A stretch of DNA of 64,000 nt, taken from assembly GCA_031549345.1 (NCBI GenBank), contig JAVBPY010000010.1, positions 1 through 64,000 of the forward strand, in the 5' to 3' direction. A model generated the notes under the pieces. That model had not been told where the DNA came from. It worked only from the letters and a program-made list of their open reading frames with translations, and did no database searches. The DNA comes from CASFRF01 sp031549345. GTDB taxonomy: Bacteria; Verrucomicrobiota; Lentisphaeria; Victivallales; Victivallaceae. The translations under genes and the position numbers were made by a program. Each line of letters starts with the position of its first letter. The stretch's first letter is position 1. Positions 1 to 7,690 of the stretch are shown here, in pieces.

Positions 1-111
1 CGGATCCACTCGGCGTTGCATTATCAAACGCCGGATGAAGTCTATTTCGGGACTTGCAATCCGCAAGTCAAGGGGTATGGTAACTCAAAGGTCTTTACAC
101 CGATCCTGTAA
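1..111 (+). CDS. IS3-family transposase (OrfB), C-terminal end only
   Basis: The frame is open from base 1 to a TAA at 109-111, giving 36 residues that begin RIHSALHYQTPDEVYFG. This matches the conserved end of the rve/DDE integrase domain of IS3-family OrfB proteins, where a (R/P)HSALxYxTPxE(V/Y)Y segment follows the last catalytic Glu. The rest of the protein lies before the window, so it cannot be said whether the element is intact. About ten bases downstream is a TTGTCC...AGGGG stretch (118-140) of the kind that forms the right terminal repeat of many IS3 elements, but the exact end cannot be fixed without the left end. Confidence 0.75.
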   Translation, partial: RIHSALHYQTPDEVYFGTCNPQVKGYGNSKVFTPIL

Positions 112-231
112 GAAAAAGTTGTCCAGCCAAGGGGCTAGGCAGAGCGCAATACCCGGCACGTATAAATGGTATTCCATACACAGTAACGATCAGGGATATG
201 AGACACAGCGGTTATGCAATATGCAAAGTAA

Positions 232-621
232 TTAATGGCTTTTAGCATCTTCGCGAGGTGATACTATTTCTTTCTTTCTGAACGAATTAATCGGGATACA
301 ATAAATGTCATCGAAAAAAATCATAACCTCTTTTACCTTCATCGTTACGCCGACTCTCCAGCCGTTGCGTTTTGTACGGGAATTTGCAATAGTTATCAAT
401 TGTTCACGTATATTATCGATATTGACCCCTTGCACTTCTGTATTGGCGCGATCAATTTCACGCAACCTTGTGCGAACAATGACGCAGCTTACGTTGATTT
501 GTTCACTGCCTCGCATTTCGACAATGCTTTGTGGTAAAATTATTTCTTTTGCTCGTATTCGTGCCGCGCTGAGTCTTATTTCTCTTGTGCAACAAACACT
601 TCCAAATCGTTTTTTTTCCAT
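232..621 (-). CDS. hypothetical protein, 129 aa, downstream of the phosphoesterase
   Basis: I do not recognise this protein. The ATG at 621 is 28 bp after the stop of the phosphoesterase gene at 650, on the same strand, so the two probably share a transcript. No good Shine-Dalgarno is visible. The protein is basic at both ends and soluble, with a central alternation of hydrophobic and charged residues (IVEMRGSEQINVSCVIVRTRLREID) that suggests beta strands. It has no signal peptide or membrane segment. The base composition is AT-rich like the neighbouring gene and unlike the rest of the window. Part of the opposite strand is also open, so coding is likely rather than certain. A role as partner of the phosphoesterase is only inferred from position. 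Confidence 0.45.
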   Translation of the reverse strand: MEKKRFGSVCCTREIRLSAARIRAKEIILPQSIVEMRGSEQINVSCVIVRTRLREIDRANTEVQGVNIDNIREQLITIANSRTKRNGWRVGVTMKVKEVMIFFDDIYCIPINSFRKKEIVSPREDAKSH

Positions 622-649
622 GATATAACTTGGGCGATTACTTTGTTTT

Positions 650-2527
650 TTAGCTAATGCACGCTTCTATGTTTATAAACAATTGCTTTACATACTCGTC
701 GAGCAACTTTGTTATGTGTTCGTCAAATCTGAAAAACTCCAATGCATACAGCAGATTTGTTGCGGAAATACTATGCTGAATATCATCTCCCTTCACAGAT
801 ACGGCGAACGACAACAACGGTCGCCTTTCCCCGCGTATTTTTAACTCCTTCTCATTCCCGAAACATCTCGGAATGATTGTTATAAAATCATCCCACGATG
901 TTTCTACCGAACTGAGATGGTTATTGGCAGAACAGGTCAACATATTATTTTCGTGTTTATCCGCAGCTTCTATCAAGCCGTTTTTCCATGGAATTTTTCG
1001 TGGTTTTGAATCGCGTCGGCAGTAAACGAGGCATTCATGTTCATCGTTGAGAATTTCTCCATCTCTTACTGTTCCGCAATAACGGCGAAAATGGGCACGC
1101 CATGTTATGCCGCTGGTGTCTTCGCTAAAAACATCAATGAATGTTTCGCATATGCTTATTAATAATGATTTTAATTCAGTATTAACCTCTTTGCAGGCGC
1201 TTTCTAGTTTTTTACGCTGCGAGTCTGTAATTTTACCGTTTGCGGAAAAATATTTATTTACTGTTCCCAATGACACTTTTCCTCCATCGAGCAAGCGATC
1301 AATGCAAACAGCAACATGGTCATCGTAACTGATTGCCATTCTTTTATTGAATTCAGATATCTTATCGCTTACGATACGCAAATTTGATAAGTAGGTTTCA
1401 TCAACATAAATGCTTTTGGGAGCAAGGTTATCGGTTGAATTTAAGTGTACAAACGTTCCTAATGTCGATGCAGGACGCAGTGGGCAACAAAATTTGCCAT
1501 ATTGTCTTGTCATTGCGTTTTTGTATATTGAGTAATCATTGTCAAAGTTGAAGAAATCATTTGTCGCGCGAATTATTATATCACACACATTGCGCTCCGG
1601 ACTGATTTTATAGATGGAGTACCGCAATTTATCATTAATTTGCTCAGAGTTTCCAAAGCCGGTCATCAGCATCGTCATGGGGCGCATATTATCGAAATTA
1701 TAGAATACTTCAGCATTATGCAGATGCCCACACAGCCATAAGTTTATCTGGTCAATCGATTTGTTGTTGAAGAGTTCGCCATCCTTGCGCTCTTTGGCGA
1801 GCATTGTCAGTGGGTAATGGGAGATTGCTATTATTATGAATTTATTTCCGCCGTTATTTTCAAGCTCTTGATAATATTTATCGAGCAGCTGATCTTTTTG
1901 TTTTACTGAATAGTCATTTTTTCCCTTCGACAAAAATTTTTCGATTTCACCCTTATGGCGCTTAAGGGTATTCTTGTTCGTGTTAGGAAATTCGTCATTT
2001 AATTGTCTTTCGATGTCTTGATTGGTATACTGCCATGCGGTATCAACTTCAGCAAGACATATTTTTATATCATTGTGTGGAAAAATTTTAATTCCAAAGG
2101 CCGCCTCTACTTTTGGCTGATCATATATTTCGGCTATTGATGATGCAACGTCCAAGTAATCCTGATCGGAAGGGCGCAAGAGAGAGGCTGTTTTGACATC
2201 ACTCTCGAGGAATGGACTGTATCCCGGCCTTTTAAGATCGTGATTTCCCGGAACAATGCTAATGCCGGTAATACTACAAGACTTTGGAATTGCTGATTTC
2301 AGTTTTTGAAAAAAGTTGATAACGGCACTTTTGTGTTTTCCAATATTTCCGTAGGAGGATATATCTCCGGAAACGACAATCAATATGTTGGGAATAGTCG
2401 CAAGTTGCTTGCCTATGTCATTTATAAGAGAAGTCAATCGGGGCGGCAAACCACCTTTTCGAGCATCGCTCCTATCTTCTATGTGCAAATCAGACAAATG
2501 TAAGATACAAAAATCGTTAATTTTCAT
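650..2527 (-). CDS. calcineurin-like metallophosphoesterase with long unassigned C-terminal region
   Basis: 625 aa. The N-terminal 280 residues carry every motif of the calcineurin-like phosphoesterase fold: SDLHIED (D13, H15), GDISSYG (D55), GNHD (94-97), a lone metal His in ISHYPL (H237) and GHLH (267-270). A two-metal phosphoesterase activity is therefore expected; the substrate is unknown. Residues from about 340 are not part of that fold. They end in a segment with WRAHFRR, KIPWKNGLIEAA, WDDFITIIPR, RPLLSFAVSVKG and a long final helix, which could be a GAF-like ligand-sensing domain (inference by pattern only). There is no signal peptide, so it is cytosolic. The gene is much richer in AT than the rest of the window and sits between a tRNA-Ser gene and an IS3 remnant, which suggests acquisition by transfer. 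Defence or nucleotide signalling is a possible role, not shown. Confidence 0.8.
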   Translation of the reverse strand: MKINDFCILHLSDLHIEDRSDARKGGLPPRLTSLINDIGKQLATIPNILIVVSGDISSYGNIGKHKSAVINFFQKLKSAIPKSCSITGISIVPGNHDLKRPGYSPFLESDVKTASLLRPSDQDYLDVASSIAEIYDQPKVEAAFGIKIFPHNDIKICLAEVDTAWQYTNQDIERQLNDEFPNTNKNTLKRHKGEIEKFLSKGKNDYSVKQKDQLLDKYYQELENNGGNKFIIIAISHYPLTMLAKERKDGELFNNKSIDQINLWLCGHLHNAEVFYNFDNMRPMTMLMTGFGNSEQINDKLRYSIYKISPERNVCDIIIRATNDFFNFDNDYSIYKNAMTRQYGKFCCPLRPASTLGTFVHLNSTDNLAPKSIYVDETYLSNLRIVSDKISEFNKRMAISYDDHVAVCIDRLLDGGKVSLGTVNKYFSANGKITDSQRKKLESACKEVNTELKSLLISICETFIDVFSEDTSGITWRAHFRRYCGTVRDGEILNDEHECLVYCRRDSKPRKIPWKNGLIEAADKHENNMLTCSANNHLSSVETSWDDFITIIPRCFGNEKELKIRGERRPLLSFAVSVKGDDIQHSISATNLLYALEFFRFDEHITKLLDEYVKQLFINIEACIS

Positions 2528-2805
2528 GGATTTTAAATTTTTCTTTTCATTGTCTATATGAAATACGCTATTATTTCGAAAAAATCATATATGCTTACAG
2601 AAATCAATCTGTGCGTAGTTTAACTGTTTTCAATAAAAAAATCGATAGATTAAGCCTATAAACTCTTCATGCACTGTAAGTCATCTTAATGTTCATTATT
2701 TATGCAATATTAATGCTAACTACATTACAGTTATTTATTGTAATTGCAAATAAAATAAATAAATTTATGGACTTATTTTCTTTAAGAAAATTTGCAGGGT
2801 AGATG
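2528..2805. other. AT-rich intergenic region before the phosphoesterase gene
   Basis: Strongly AT-rich, with many short A and T runs and no coding frame of note. It must hold the promoter of the phosphoesterase gene (minus strand), but I cannot choose a convincing -35/-10 pair among the many AT-rich options. No copy of the tRNA-Ser 3' end is visible here that would mark an attachment site. Confidence 0.5.
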
Positions 2806-2860
2806 AAAAAAGAAAAAGCGATATTTGGGCAACCAACAACAAAGTGCTCCCAATATCGCT
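2806..2860 (-). terminator. intrinsic terminator downstream of tRNA-Ser
   Basis: AGCGATATT-TGGG (2817-2829) can pair with CCCAATATCGCT (2849-2860), with one bulged base and a loop of about 19 nt. Read on the minus strand the hairpin is followed by a run rich in T (complement of 2806-2816). It lies 12 bp after the tRNA CCA end and points the same way. Confidence 0.65.
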
Positions 2861-2872
2861 ATACGCCTAAAA

Positions 2873-2962
2873 TGGCGGAGAGAGTGGGATTTGAACCCAC
2901 GGTGGGGTTGCCCCCACACCGAATTTCGAGGCCGGCGCCTTAGACCACTCAGCCATCTCTCC
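2873..2962 (-). tRNA. tRNA-Ser(CGA), CCA end encoded
   Basis: On the minus strand the acceptor GGAGAGA (2962-2956) pairs with TCTCTCC (2883-2877), followed by discriminator G and an encoded CCA (2875-2873). The T arm is GTGGG-TTCAAAT-CCCAC. A long GC-rich variable arm (GTGGGG-CAA-CCCCAC type) marks a class II tRNA, and the anticodon loop CTCGAAA gives anticodon CGA, which reads UCG serine codons. The anticodon stem has a weak closing pair. A promoter and a terminator flank it. Its 3' side faces the AT-rich accessory segment, the usual side for integration of islands. Confidence 0.92.
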
Positions 2963-2975
2963 GTTTGTATTTTAT

Positions 2976-3004
2976 ACTATAGCGTGCCGTGGGGGGAAAT
3001 GCAA
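2976..3004 (-). promoter_or_regulatory. sigma70-type promoter of tRNA-Ser
   Basis: On the minus strand TTGCAT (3004-2999), a 17-bp spacer and TATAGT (2981-2976) lie 14 bp before the tRNA 5' end. The same hexamers and spacing are found before the ilvE-type gene at 7618. Confidence 0.7.
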
Positions 3005-3045
3005 ATGCGACATGCTGTATTTTCAAAAGTATTTGTGCCGGCACA

Positions 3046-3085
3046 AAAGAAAAAACTCCGGCCGGATGGAGAATCCGCCGGAGTT
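3046..3085 (-). terminator. intrinsic terminator after ahcY
   Basis: GAAACTCCGGC / GCCGGAGTTT form a perfect 10-bp GC-rich stem (3053-3062 with 3076-3085). On the minus strand it is followed by T6 and a further TC-rich stretch. It starts about 18 bp after the ahcY stop. Confidence 0.85.
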
Positions 3086-3102
3086 TCACTCTTTCGCCGA
3101 AA

Positions 3103-4509
3103 TCAGTAACGGTATGTTTCCGGCTTGAAGGGGCCATCCGCCTCGACGCCGATGTAGTCGGCCTGTTTTGTCGAAAGACGCGTCAGGCGCGCTCCGAGTT
3201 TGTCGAGGTGCAGCCGGGCCACCTCCTCATCCAACTTTTTGGAGAGGAGATAGACGCCGACGGGGCGCTTCGGATTCCGCGCAATGTCGATCTGCGCAAG
3301 GGTCTGGTTGGTGAAACTGTTCGACATGACGAACGAGGGATGCCCCGTTGCGCAACCAAGGTTCACCAGACGCCCTTCCGCCAGAAGATAAATCGAATGC
3401 CCGTCGGCAAACGTGAAACGGTGCACCGGGCAGGTGTTCCCCTTGATTTCGACTTTCTTCACCCCCGGATAGGCTTCCAGTTTCGCCACTTCGATTTCGT
3501 TATCGAAGTGACCGATGTTGCAGACGATCGCCTGGTCCTTCATCTTCGCCATGTGTTCGACCGTAATCACGTGGCAGTTGCCGGTGGCGGTAACGAATAT
3601 ATCCGCTTCCTTCAGCGCATCTTCCACCGTGCACACCTTGTAGCCAGCCATACATGCCTGGAGGGCGCAGATCGGGTCCACTTCGCTCACAAGAACCCGT
3701 GCGCGTTCGTTGTGCATTGCTTCGGCGCACCCTTTGCCAACGTCGCCATAACCGCAAACCATCACGGTCTTCCCGGAAAGCATCACGTCCAGCGCCCGCT
3801 TGATTCCGTCGGTAAGGGAATGGCGGCAGCCGTACACGTTGTCGAACTTACTCTTGGTTACGGAATCGTTGACGTTTACCGCCTGAAAGAGAAGTTCGCC
3901 ATTCGCAAACATTTGGTTCAGCCGGTGCACGCCTGTGGTCGTTTCCTCCGAAACGCCGCGCACGGCGGCGGCGACTTTGCTCCAATGACCCGGGCGCTCT
4001 TTGGCAACCTTCTTCAGGAGTGCGTTGATTACCTGCAACTCATGGTTGTCCGTCGGCTCGTCGAGGATTCCCGGGACGGCCTCGGCCGCCTTGCCGCGAT
4101 GAATCAAGAGCGTGGCGTCGCCGCCGTCGTCGACGATCTGGTCCGGGCCGGAACCGTCCGGCCAGGTCAGGGCGCGCATGGTGCAATCCCAATACTCTTC
4201 CAGCGTTTCACCCTTCCAGGCGAACACGGGAACGCCGGCGGCCGCAATCGCCGCCGCCGCATGATCCTGCGTCGAAAAGATGTTGCACGAAGCCCAGCGC
4301 ACATTCGCGCCAAGCGCTTTCAACGTTTCGATCAGTACCGCCGTCTGCACGGTCATGTGCAAACTTCCCATGATCTTCAGCCCTTTGAGCGGCTGTTCCG
4401 GGCCGTATTTGGCACGGGTCGCCATCAGACCGGGCATTTCGTGCTCGGCAATTTCAATTTCTTTACGGCCGAAATCGGCCAAAGACATATCCTTAACAAG
4501 AAAATCCAT
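3103..4509 (-). CDS. ahcY: adenosylhomocysteinase
   Basis: 468 aa. Splits S-adenosylhomocysteine into adenosine and homocysteine, using tightly bound NAD+. The sequence runs through the whole family: an N-terminal MGSLHMTVQTAVLIETL substrate segment with SCNIFSTQDHAAAAI, the Rossmann loop GYGDVGKGCAEAM near residue 252, CNIGHFDNEIEV, and the C-terminal KPETYRY, which in this family reaches into the neighbouring subunit. The length is normal for the bacterial/eukaryotic type with the extra loop. The start at 4509 is 3 bp after the kinase stop, so the gene is translated as part of the metK-kinase-ahcY operon, and a strong terminator follows it. With the kinase next door removing adenosine, the reversible reaction would be pulled toward hydrolysis. 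Confidence 0.97.
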   Translation of the reverse strand: MDFLVKDMSLADFGRKEIEIAEHEMPGLMATRAKYGPEQPLKGLKIMGSLHMTVQTAVLIETLKALGANVRWASCNIFSTQDHAAAAIAAAGVPVFAWKGETLEEYWDCTMRALTWPDGSGPDQIVDDGGDATLLIHRGKAAEAVPGILDEPTDNHELQVINALLKKVAKERPGHWSKVAAAVRGVSEETTTGVHRLNQMFANGELLFQAVNVNDSVTKSKFDNVYGCRHSLTDGIKRALDVMLSGKTVMVCGYGDVGKGCAEAMHNERARVLVSEVDPICALQACMAGYKVCTVEDALKEADIFVTATGNCHVITVEHMAKMKDQAIVCNIGHFDNEIEVAKLEAYPGVKKVEIKGNTCPVHRFTFADGHSIYLLAEGRLVNLGCATGHPSFVMSNSFTNQTLAQIDIARNPKRPVGVYLLSKKLDEEVARLHLDKLGARLTRLSTKQADYIGVEADGPFKPETYRY

Positions 4510-4512
4510 TTT

Positions 4513-5502
4513 TCAACCCTTTTTCAATCCATCAAATTCGGAACGCAGCCGCCGCCAGGTATCTTCCGGCAAGGCGGAACCCATCACCTGAACCACCTCC
4601 GCCGCCACGGCGGAGGCAAACGTGCCGCATTTATCCGGCGACAAGCCGGCAAGATATCCATGCAGATACCCCGCGGCCCACAAATCCCCGGCGGCGGTGG
4701 TGTCAACCGGACGGACTCGCCGCGCCGGAACCCGGAAAACCTGTCCGCCGGAAGCGATCATAGAACCTTCCGCGCCGATTTTAAGCGCCGCCGTCGCGCA
4801 ACGGTCGGCAAAACGCGCCAGTTGTTCCTCCAGGGGGATATTCCCCCACATCGCGGTGGATTCATCCTCATTGGCGAAGACGATATCCACATCGCCAAGC
4901 GCCTGTTCAATCCGGTCGCGGAACAAGCGCACCACCTCGAAGCTCGCCAAATCGATGGCCACTTCGCAGTCGGCTTCCTTCGCCATCGAAATAGCGGTTT
5001 CAAACACCTCTCCCTGGAAGAGGATGTAGCCTTCGATGTACACCAGACGGTGGGCGGAAAAATCCGCCTTGGCCACGTCTTCGGCCCGCAGCGTCGCCGC
5101 CGCGCCGAGCTCGCTGCGCATGGTGCGCTCCGAGTCGGGGGTGATTAAGGACAAGCAGCGTCCCGTCGGCTGGCCGGAGCCGCAAATCAAACAATTATCG
5201 GAGGCGCCGCATTCAAGAAGCGCCTTCCTGAAAAATTCTCCCGTCGCGTCGCGCCCGATCTTGCCGAGCATCGACGCGCGGTTTCCCAGGCGGGCCATGG
5301 CAAAAAGCGTGTTGCCCGCCGCTCCGCCGGGAACCAAAACCGGTGGGATGGGGAGGCGTGCCACGGTTTCATCCAGCCACGCCGGATCAACCATGTTCAT
5401 GCCCCCCTTCTCTCCGTCGATGGTCAGGAGGAAGTCTTCTCCGATCGGCGCAAGCAAATCCACAAGCGCCGAGCCGACCGCCAGTACTCCCGGATTCGTC
5501 AT
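4513..5502 (-). CDS. PfkB-family kinase, probably adenosine kinase
   Basis: 329 aa of the ribokinase/PfkB family. The N-terminal PGGAAGNTLFAMARLG is PfkB signature 1. DTTAAGDLWAAGYLHG (about residues 264-279) is signature 2, with the catalytic Asp in the DTxxAGD loop that forms the anion hole. NEDES before it fits the metal-binding NxxE region. The family phosphorylates sugars or nucleosides with ATP, and sequence alone does not settle the substrate. The place between metK and ahcY, overlapping metK by 4 bp and ending 3 bp before ahcY, argues strongly for adenosine, the product of AhcY. A fructokinase or ribokinase remains possible. Confidence 0.85.
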   Translation of the reverse strand: MTNPGVLAVGSALVDLLAPIGEDFLLTIDGEKGGMNMVDPAWLDETVARLPIPPVLVPGGAAGNTLFAMARLGNRASMLGKIGRDATGEFFRKALLECGASDNCLICGSGQPTGRCLSLITPDSERTMRSELGAAATLRAEDVAKADFSAHRLVYIEGYILFQGEVFETAISMAKEADCEVAIDLASFEVVRLFRDRIEQALGDVDIVFANEDESTAMWGNIPLEEQLARFADRCATAALKIGAEGSMIASGGQVFRVPARRVRPVDTTAAGDLWAAGYLHGYLAGLSPDKCGTFASAVAAEVVQVMGSALPEDTWRRLRSEFDGLKKG

Positions 5503-6698
5503 TTCCGGAATTTCGCCGCCGCGGCTTTGATCGCCTCGATCCGGTCAAGCTTTTCCCAGGGGAATTGCGGACGGCCGAAATGTCCGTATGCGGCGCTTTC
5601 CTGGTAGGTCCAGCCCTTGCCGGGGTACTTGAGCTTCAGCGTTTCGATGATCGCGGCGGGCTTTAGGCTGAAGACTTCGCGGATCACTTTTTCAAGCGTC
5701 GCGTCGTCGGCCAATGCGCCGGTACCGTAGGTATCCACGTTAATGCTCAAAGGCTCGGCCACGCCAATGGCGTAGGCAACCTGAATTTCGCATTTGGAGG
5801 CCAGCTTGGCCGCCACAATGTTCTTGGCGATATAGCGGCACATGTACGCGGCCGAACGGTCCACCTTGGAGGGGTCTTTCCCAGAGAATGCGCCGCCGCC
5901 GTGGGAGCCGACGCCGCCGTAGGTGTCGACGATGATTTTACGCCCGGTAAGGCCGGTGTCGCCGTGGGGTCCACCGATCTCAAACGCGCCGGTCGGGTTC
6001 ACGAAATAGCGGACTTCCTTGCGGAAAAGTTCCGCGGGAATCACCTGGTGCGCCACTTCCCGGACCAACGCTTCCAGCTCATGCTGTTTGGCGCAGGGGG
6101 TGTGCTGGTGGGAAACAACCACGGTTTCAAGCTCCACGGGCTTTCCATCCACATAACGGATGGAAACCTGACTCTTGGAGTCGGGACGGAGGAAATGGTA
6201 TTTCTTCGGGTCTTCATGGCGGCGGCGCGCCAGCTCTTCGACAATGCGGTGCGCATACAGGATGGTCGCGGGCATCAGTTCGGGCGTTTCATCCGTGGCA
6301 AAGCCGAACATCATGCCTTGGTCGCCGGCGCCCTGCTCGGCGGCGTATCGGCCTTCGCCGAGCGTTACCCCCTGCGAAATATCCGCGGACTGTTTGTGAA
6401 TGCACACCATCACTTTGGCATCGTCGGCACAGAACCCTTGCTCGGGATCGTTGTATCCGATTTCACGGACGACATTAAGGGCGATTTCCTGCCAGTTGAC
6501 TTTGGCCTTGGTGGTGATTTCACCGGAAATGACAACCAGATTTGTGGTCGTCAGCGACTCACAGGCGACACGTGAATCGGGGTCCTGCATCAAGCAGGCA
6601 TCGAGGATTGCGTCGGAAATCTGGTCGCACACTTTATCCGGATGTCCCTCGGAAACCGATTCCGAAGTAAAAACGTGGTCGGCGCGGATCTTGCTCAT
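5499..6698 (-). CDS. metK: S-adenosylmethionine synthase
   Basis: 399 aa, close to the usual 380-400. Makes SAM from methionine and ATP. Visible family motifs are FTSESVSEGHPDKVCDQISDAILD at the N-terminus, GAGDQGMMFGFATDETPELMP in the middle (the ATP signature, GAGDQG) and GGGAFSGKDPSKVDRSAAY (the glycine-rich phosphate signature). AGGAG lies 9 bp before the ATG. It heads the operon with the adenosine kinase candidate and ahcY. The 113 bp before it hold the pal terminator and an AT-rich stretch with a possible weak promoter (TTGTAA/TAAATT). I see no SAM riboswitch fold. Confidence 0.97.
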   Translation of the reverse strand: MSKIRADHVFTSESVSEGHPDKVCDQISDAILDACLMQDPDSRVACESLTTTNLVVISGEITTKAKVNWQEIALNVVREIGYNDPEQGFCADDAKVMVCIHKQSADISQGVTLGEGRYAAEQGAGDQGMMFGFATDETPELMPATILYAHRIVEELARRRHEDPKKYHFLRPDSKSQVSIRYVDGKPVELETVVVSHQHTPCAKQHELEALVREVAHQVIPAELFRKEVRYFVNPTGAFEIGGPHGDTGLTGRKIIVDTYGGVGSHGGGAFSGKDPSKVDRSAAYMCRYIAKNIVAAKLASKCEIQVAYAIGVAEPLSINVDTYGTGALADDATLEKVIREVFSLKPAAIIETLKLKYPGKGWTYQESAAYGHFGRPQFPWEKLDRIEAIKAAAAKFRK

Positions 6699-6745
6699 TC
6701 TTTTTGGCTCCTGAATTTATAGATTTTTGATTTGGATTACAAACG

Positions 6746-6781
6746 CAAAAACCCGCCCGCACGGCTTATTCGCCGGCGAGC
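6746..6781 (-). terminator. intrinsic terminator after pal
   Basis: GCTCGCCGGC (6781-6772) pairs with GCCGTGCGGGC (6765-6755) with one bulge and a G-U pair. The hairpin is followed on the minus strand by GGGTTTTTG. It ends pal transcription about 30 bp after its stop, so metK needs its own start site. Confidence 0.6.
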
Positions 6782-6811
6782 AAGTTTTTGTAAAGGAACG
6801 CAAGCACACGA

Positions 6812-7462
6812 TTAGTGCGCCGGGACGGCGGGGACAAGTACCGCACGACGGTTCTGGCCCCAGACTGATTCGCCGCTGCCGGAAACGGCGGGCTTGTCTT
6901 TGCCGAAGCTCAGTGTCCGAATGCGTCCATCGGCCAGGCCGACGCCGTTTAAATAGGCGCGTACCGCGTTGGCGCGGCGTTCGCCGAGGGCGCGGTTGTA
7001 CTCTTCGGTACCGCGCTGGTCGCAATGGCCTTCGATAATCAAATAAAGATCCTTGTTCGCTTTGAGGTGCGCGGCCGCTTTGTCGAGTTTGGAGGTTTCC
7101 GTCGCCACAAGGACGTCGGTGTCGAGTGCAAAATAGATAATCGGGTAATTCAAATTGTCCGTGGGGCTCGCCGGAACGAGATCACCTTTGGTGCCAGCCA
7201 GGCTCGCGGGGTCCGCGCCTTTATTCCAGTCGGAGATTCCGCCCGCGTTGGGGTCGATCTCGTCGAGCCCCGCCGTGTGGCCGCCCGAACCGAAGCCGGA
7301 CTTCTTTCCCGCGAAACGGCTGTCCGCGCCGGAGGGATCATTCAGCGCGCCGGGGATCGGGCTTGTATCCTCGCGCTTATCGCCATTGTCGAACATGCCG
7401 CAGCCGCCGGCGAGCAACAGCGACGCAACCAGAGCGCCGCCCAACAAATGTCTGAATTCCAT
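6812..7462 (-). CDS. pal: peptidoglycan-associated lipoprotein, OmpA C-terminal domain
   Basis: 216 aa from the ATG at 7462, chosen because GGAGG lies 8 bp upstream and the protein then starts directly with a lipoprotein signal (MEFRHLLGGALVASLLLAGGC, lipobox LAGGC). A Gly/Asp/Ser-rich linker leads to an OmpA-like domain: YFALDTDVL, EGHCDQRGTEEYNRALGERRANAV and a C-terminal GQNRRAVL. The Asp/Arg pair that binds diaminopimelate in peptidoglycan is present in TEEYNRALGERRA. The protein should sit in the outer membrane's inner leaflet and hold peptidoglycan, which points to a Gram-negative envelope. No tol genes are adjacent. Diverges from the ilvE-type operon. Confidence 0.9.
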   Translation of the reverse strand: MEFRHLLGGALVASLLLAGGCGMFDNGDKREDTSPIPGALNDPSGADSRFAGKKSGFGSGGHTAGLDEIDPNAGGISDWNKGADPASLAGTKGDLVPASPTDNLNYPIIYFALDTDVLVATETSKLDKAAAHLKANKDLYLIIEGHCDQRGTEEYNRALGERRANAVRAYLNGVGLADGRIRTLSFGKDKPAVSGSGESVWGQNRRAVLVPAVPAH

Positions 7463-7617
7463 AACAGCTTTCCTCCAAACGAATCCGATTTTTCCAGTGG
7501 TAATTAGAACAAGCTCTTTCCTATTAACATAAACTTGAATTTTGAAATTTCCACTCTTTTTTAACAAAATACAGCGCTTTTTTCATTGCCGCGCATCAAA
7601 AAGCGCGAATTCGACGG

Positions 7618-7646
7618 TTGCATTCGCACGGATAAAGCGTTATAGT
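7618..7646 (+). promoter_or_regulatory. promoter of the ilvE-panC-hisD operon
   Basis: TTGCAT (7618-7623), 17 bp, TATAGT (7641-7646), 45 bp before the ATG at 7691. Same hexamers and spacing as the tRNA-Ser promoter. Confidence 0.7.
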
Positions 7647-7690
7647 ACCTTTCAAATAATACCGAATTCAACTAAAAATGGGGCGCAACC

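Noticed and set aside
305..628. 107-codon plus-strand frame opposite the 129-aa gene
   Set aside because: The minus-strand frame is longer and continues the direction of the phosphoesterase gene; neither is certain.
1..2870. Attachment-site repeat of the tRNA-Ser 3' end
   Set aside because: No stretch resembling GTGGGATTTGAACCC is seen again in the AT-rich segment; the other end would lie beyond the window.
2989..5148. Long open frame on the plus strand opposite ahcY and the kinase (about 719 codons)
   Set aside because: Mirror of GC-rich real genes on the other strand; its translation is Arg/His/Gly-rich with no family motif.
6699..6811. Possible SAM riboswitch before metK
   Set aside because: The 113-bp gap contains the pal terminator and an AT-rich stretch; I cannot form a SAM-I/II/III-type fold from it.
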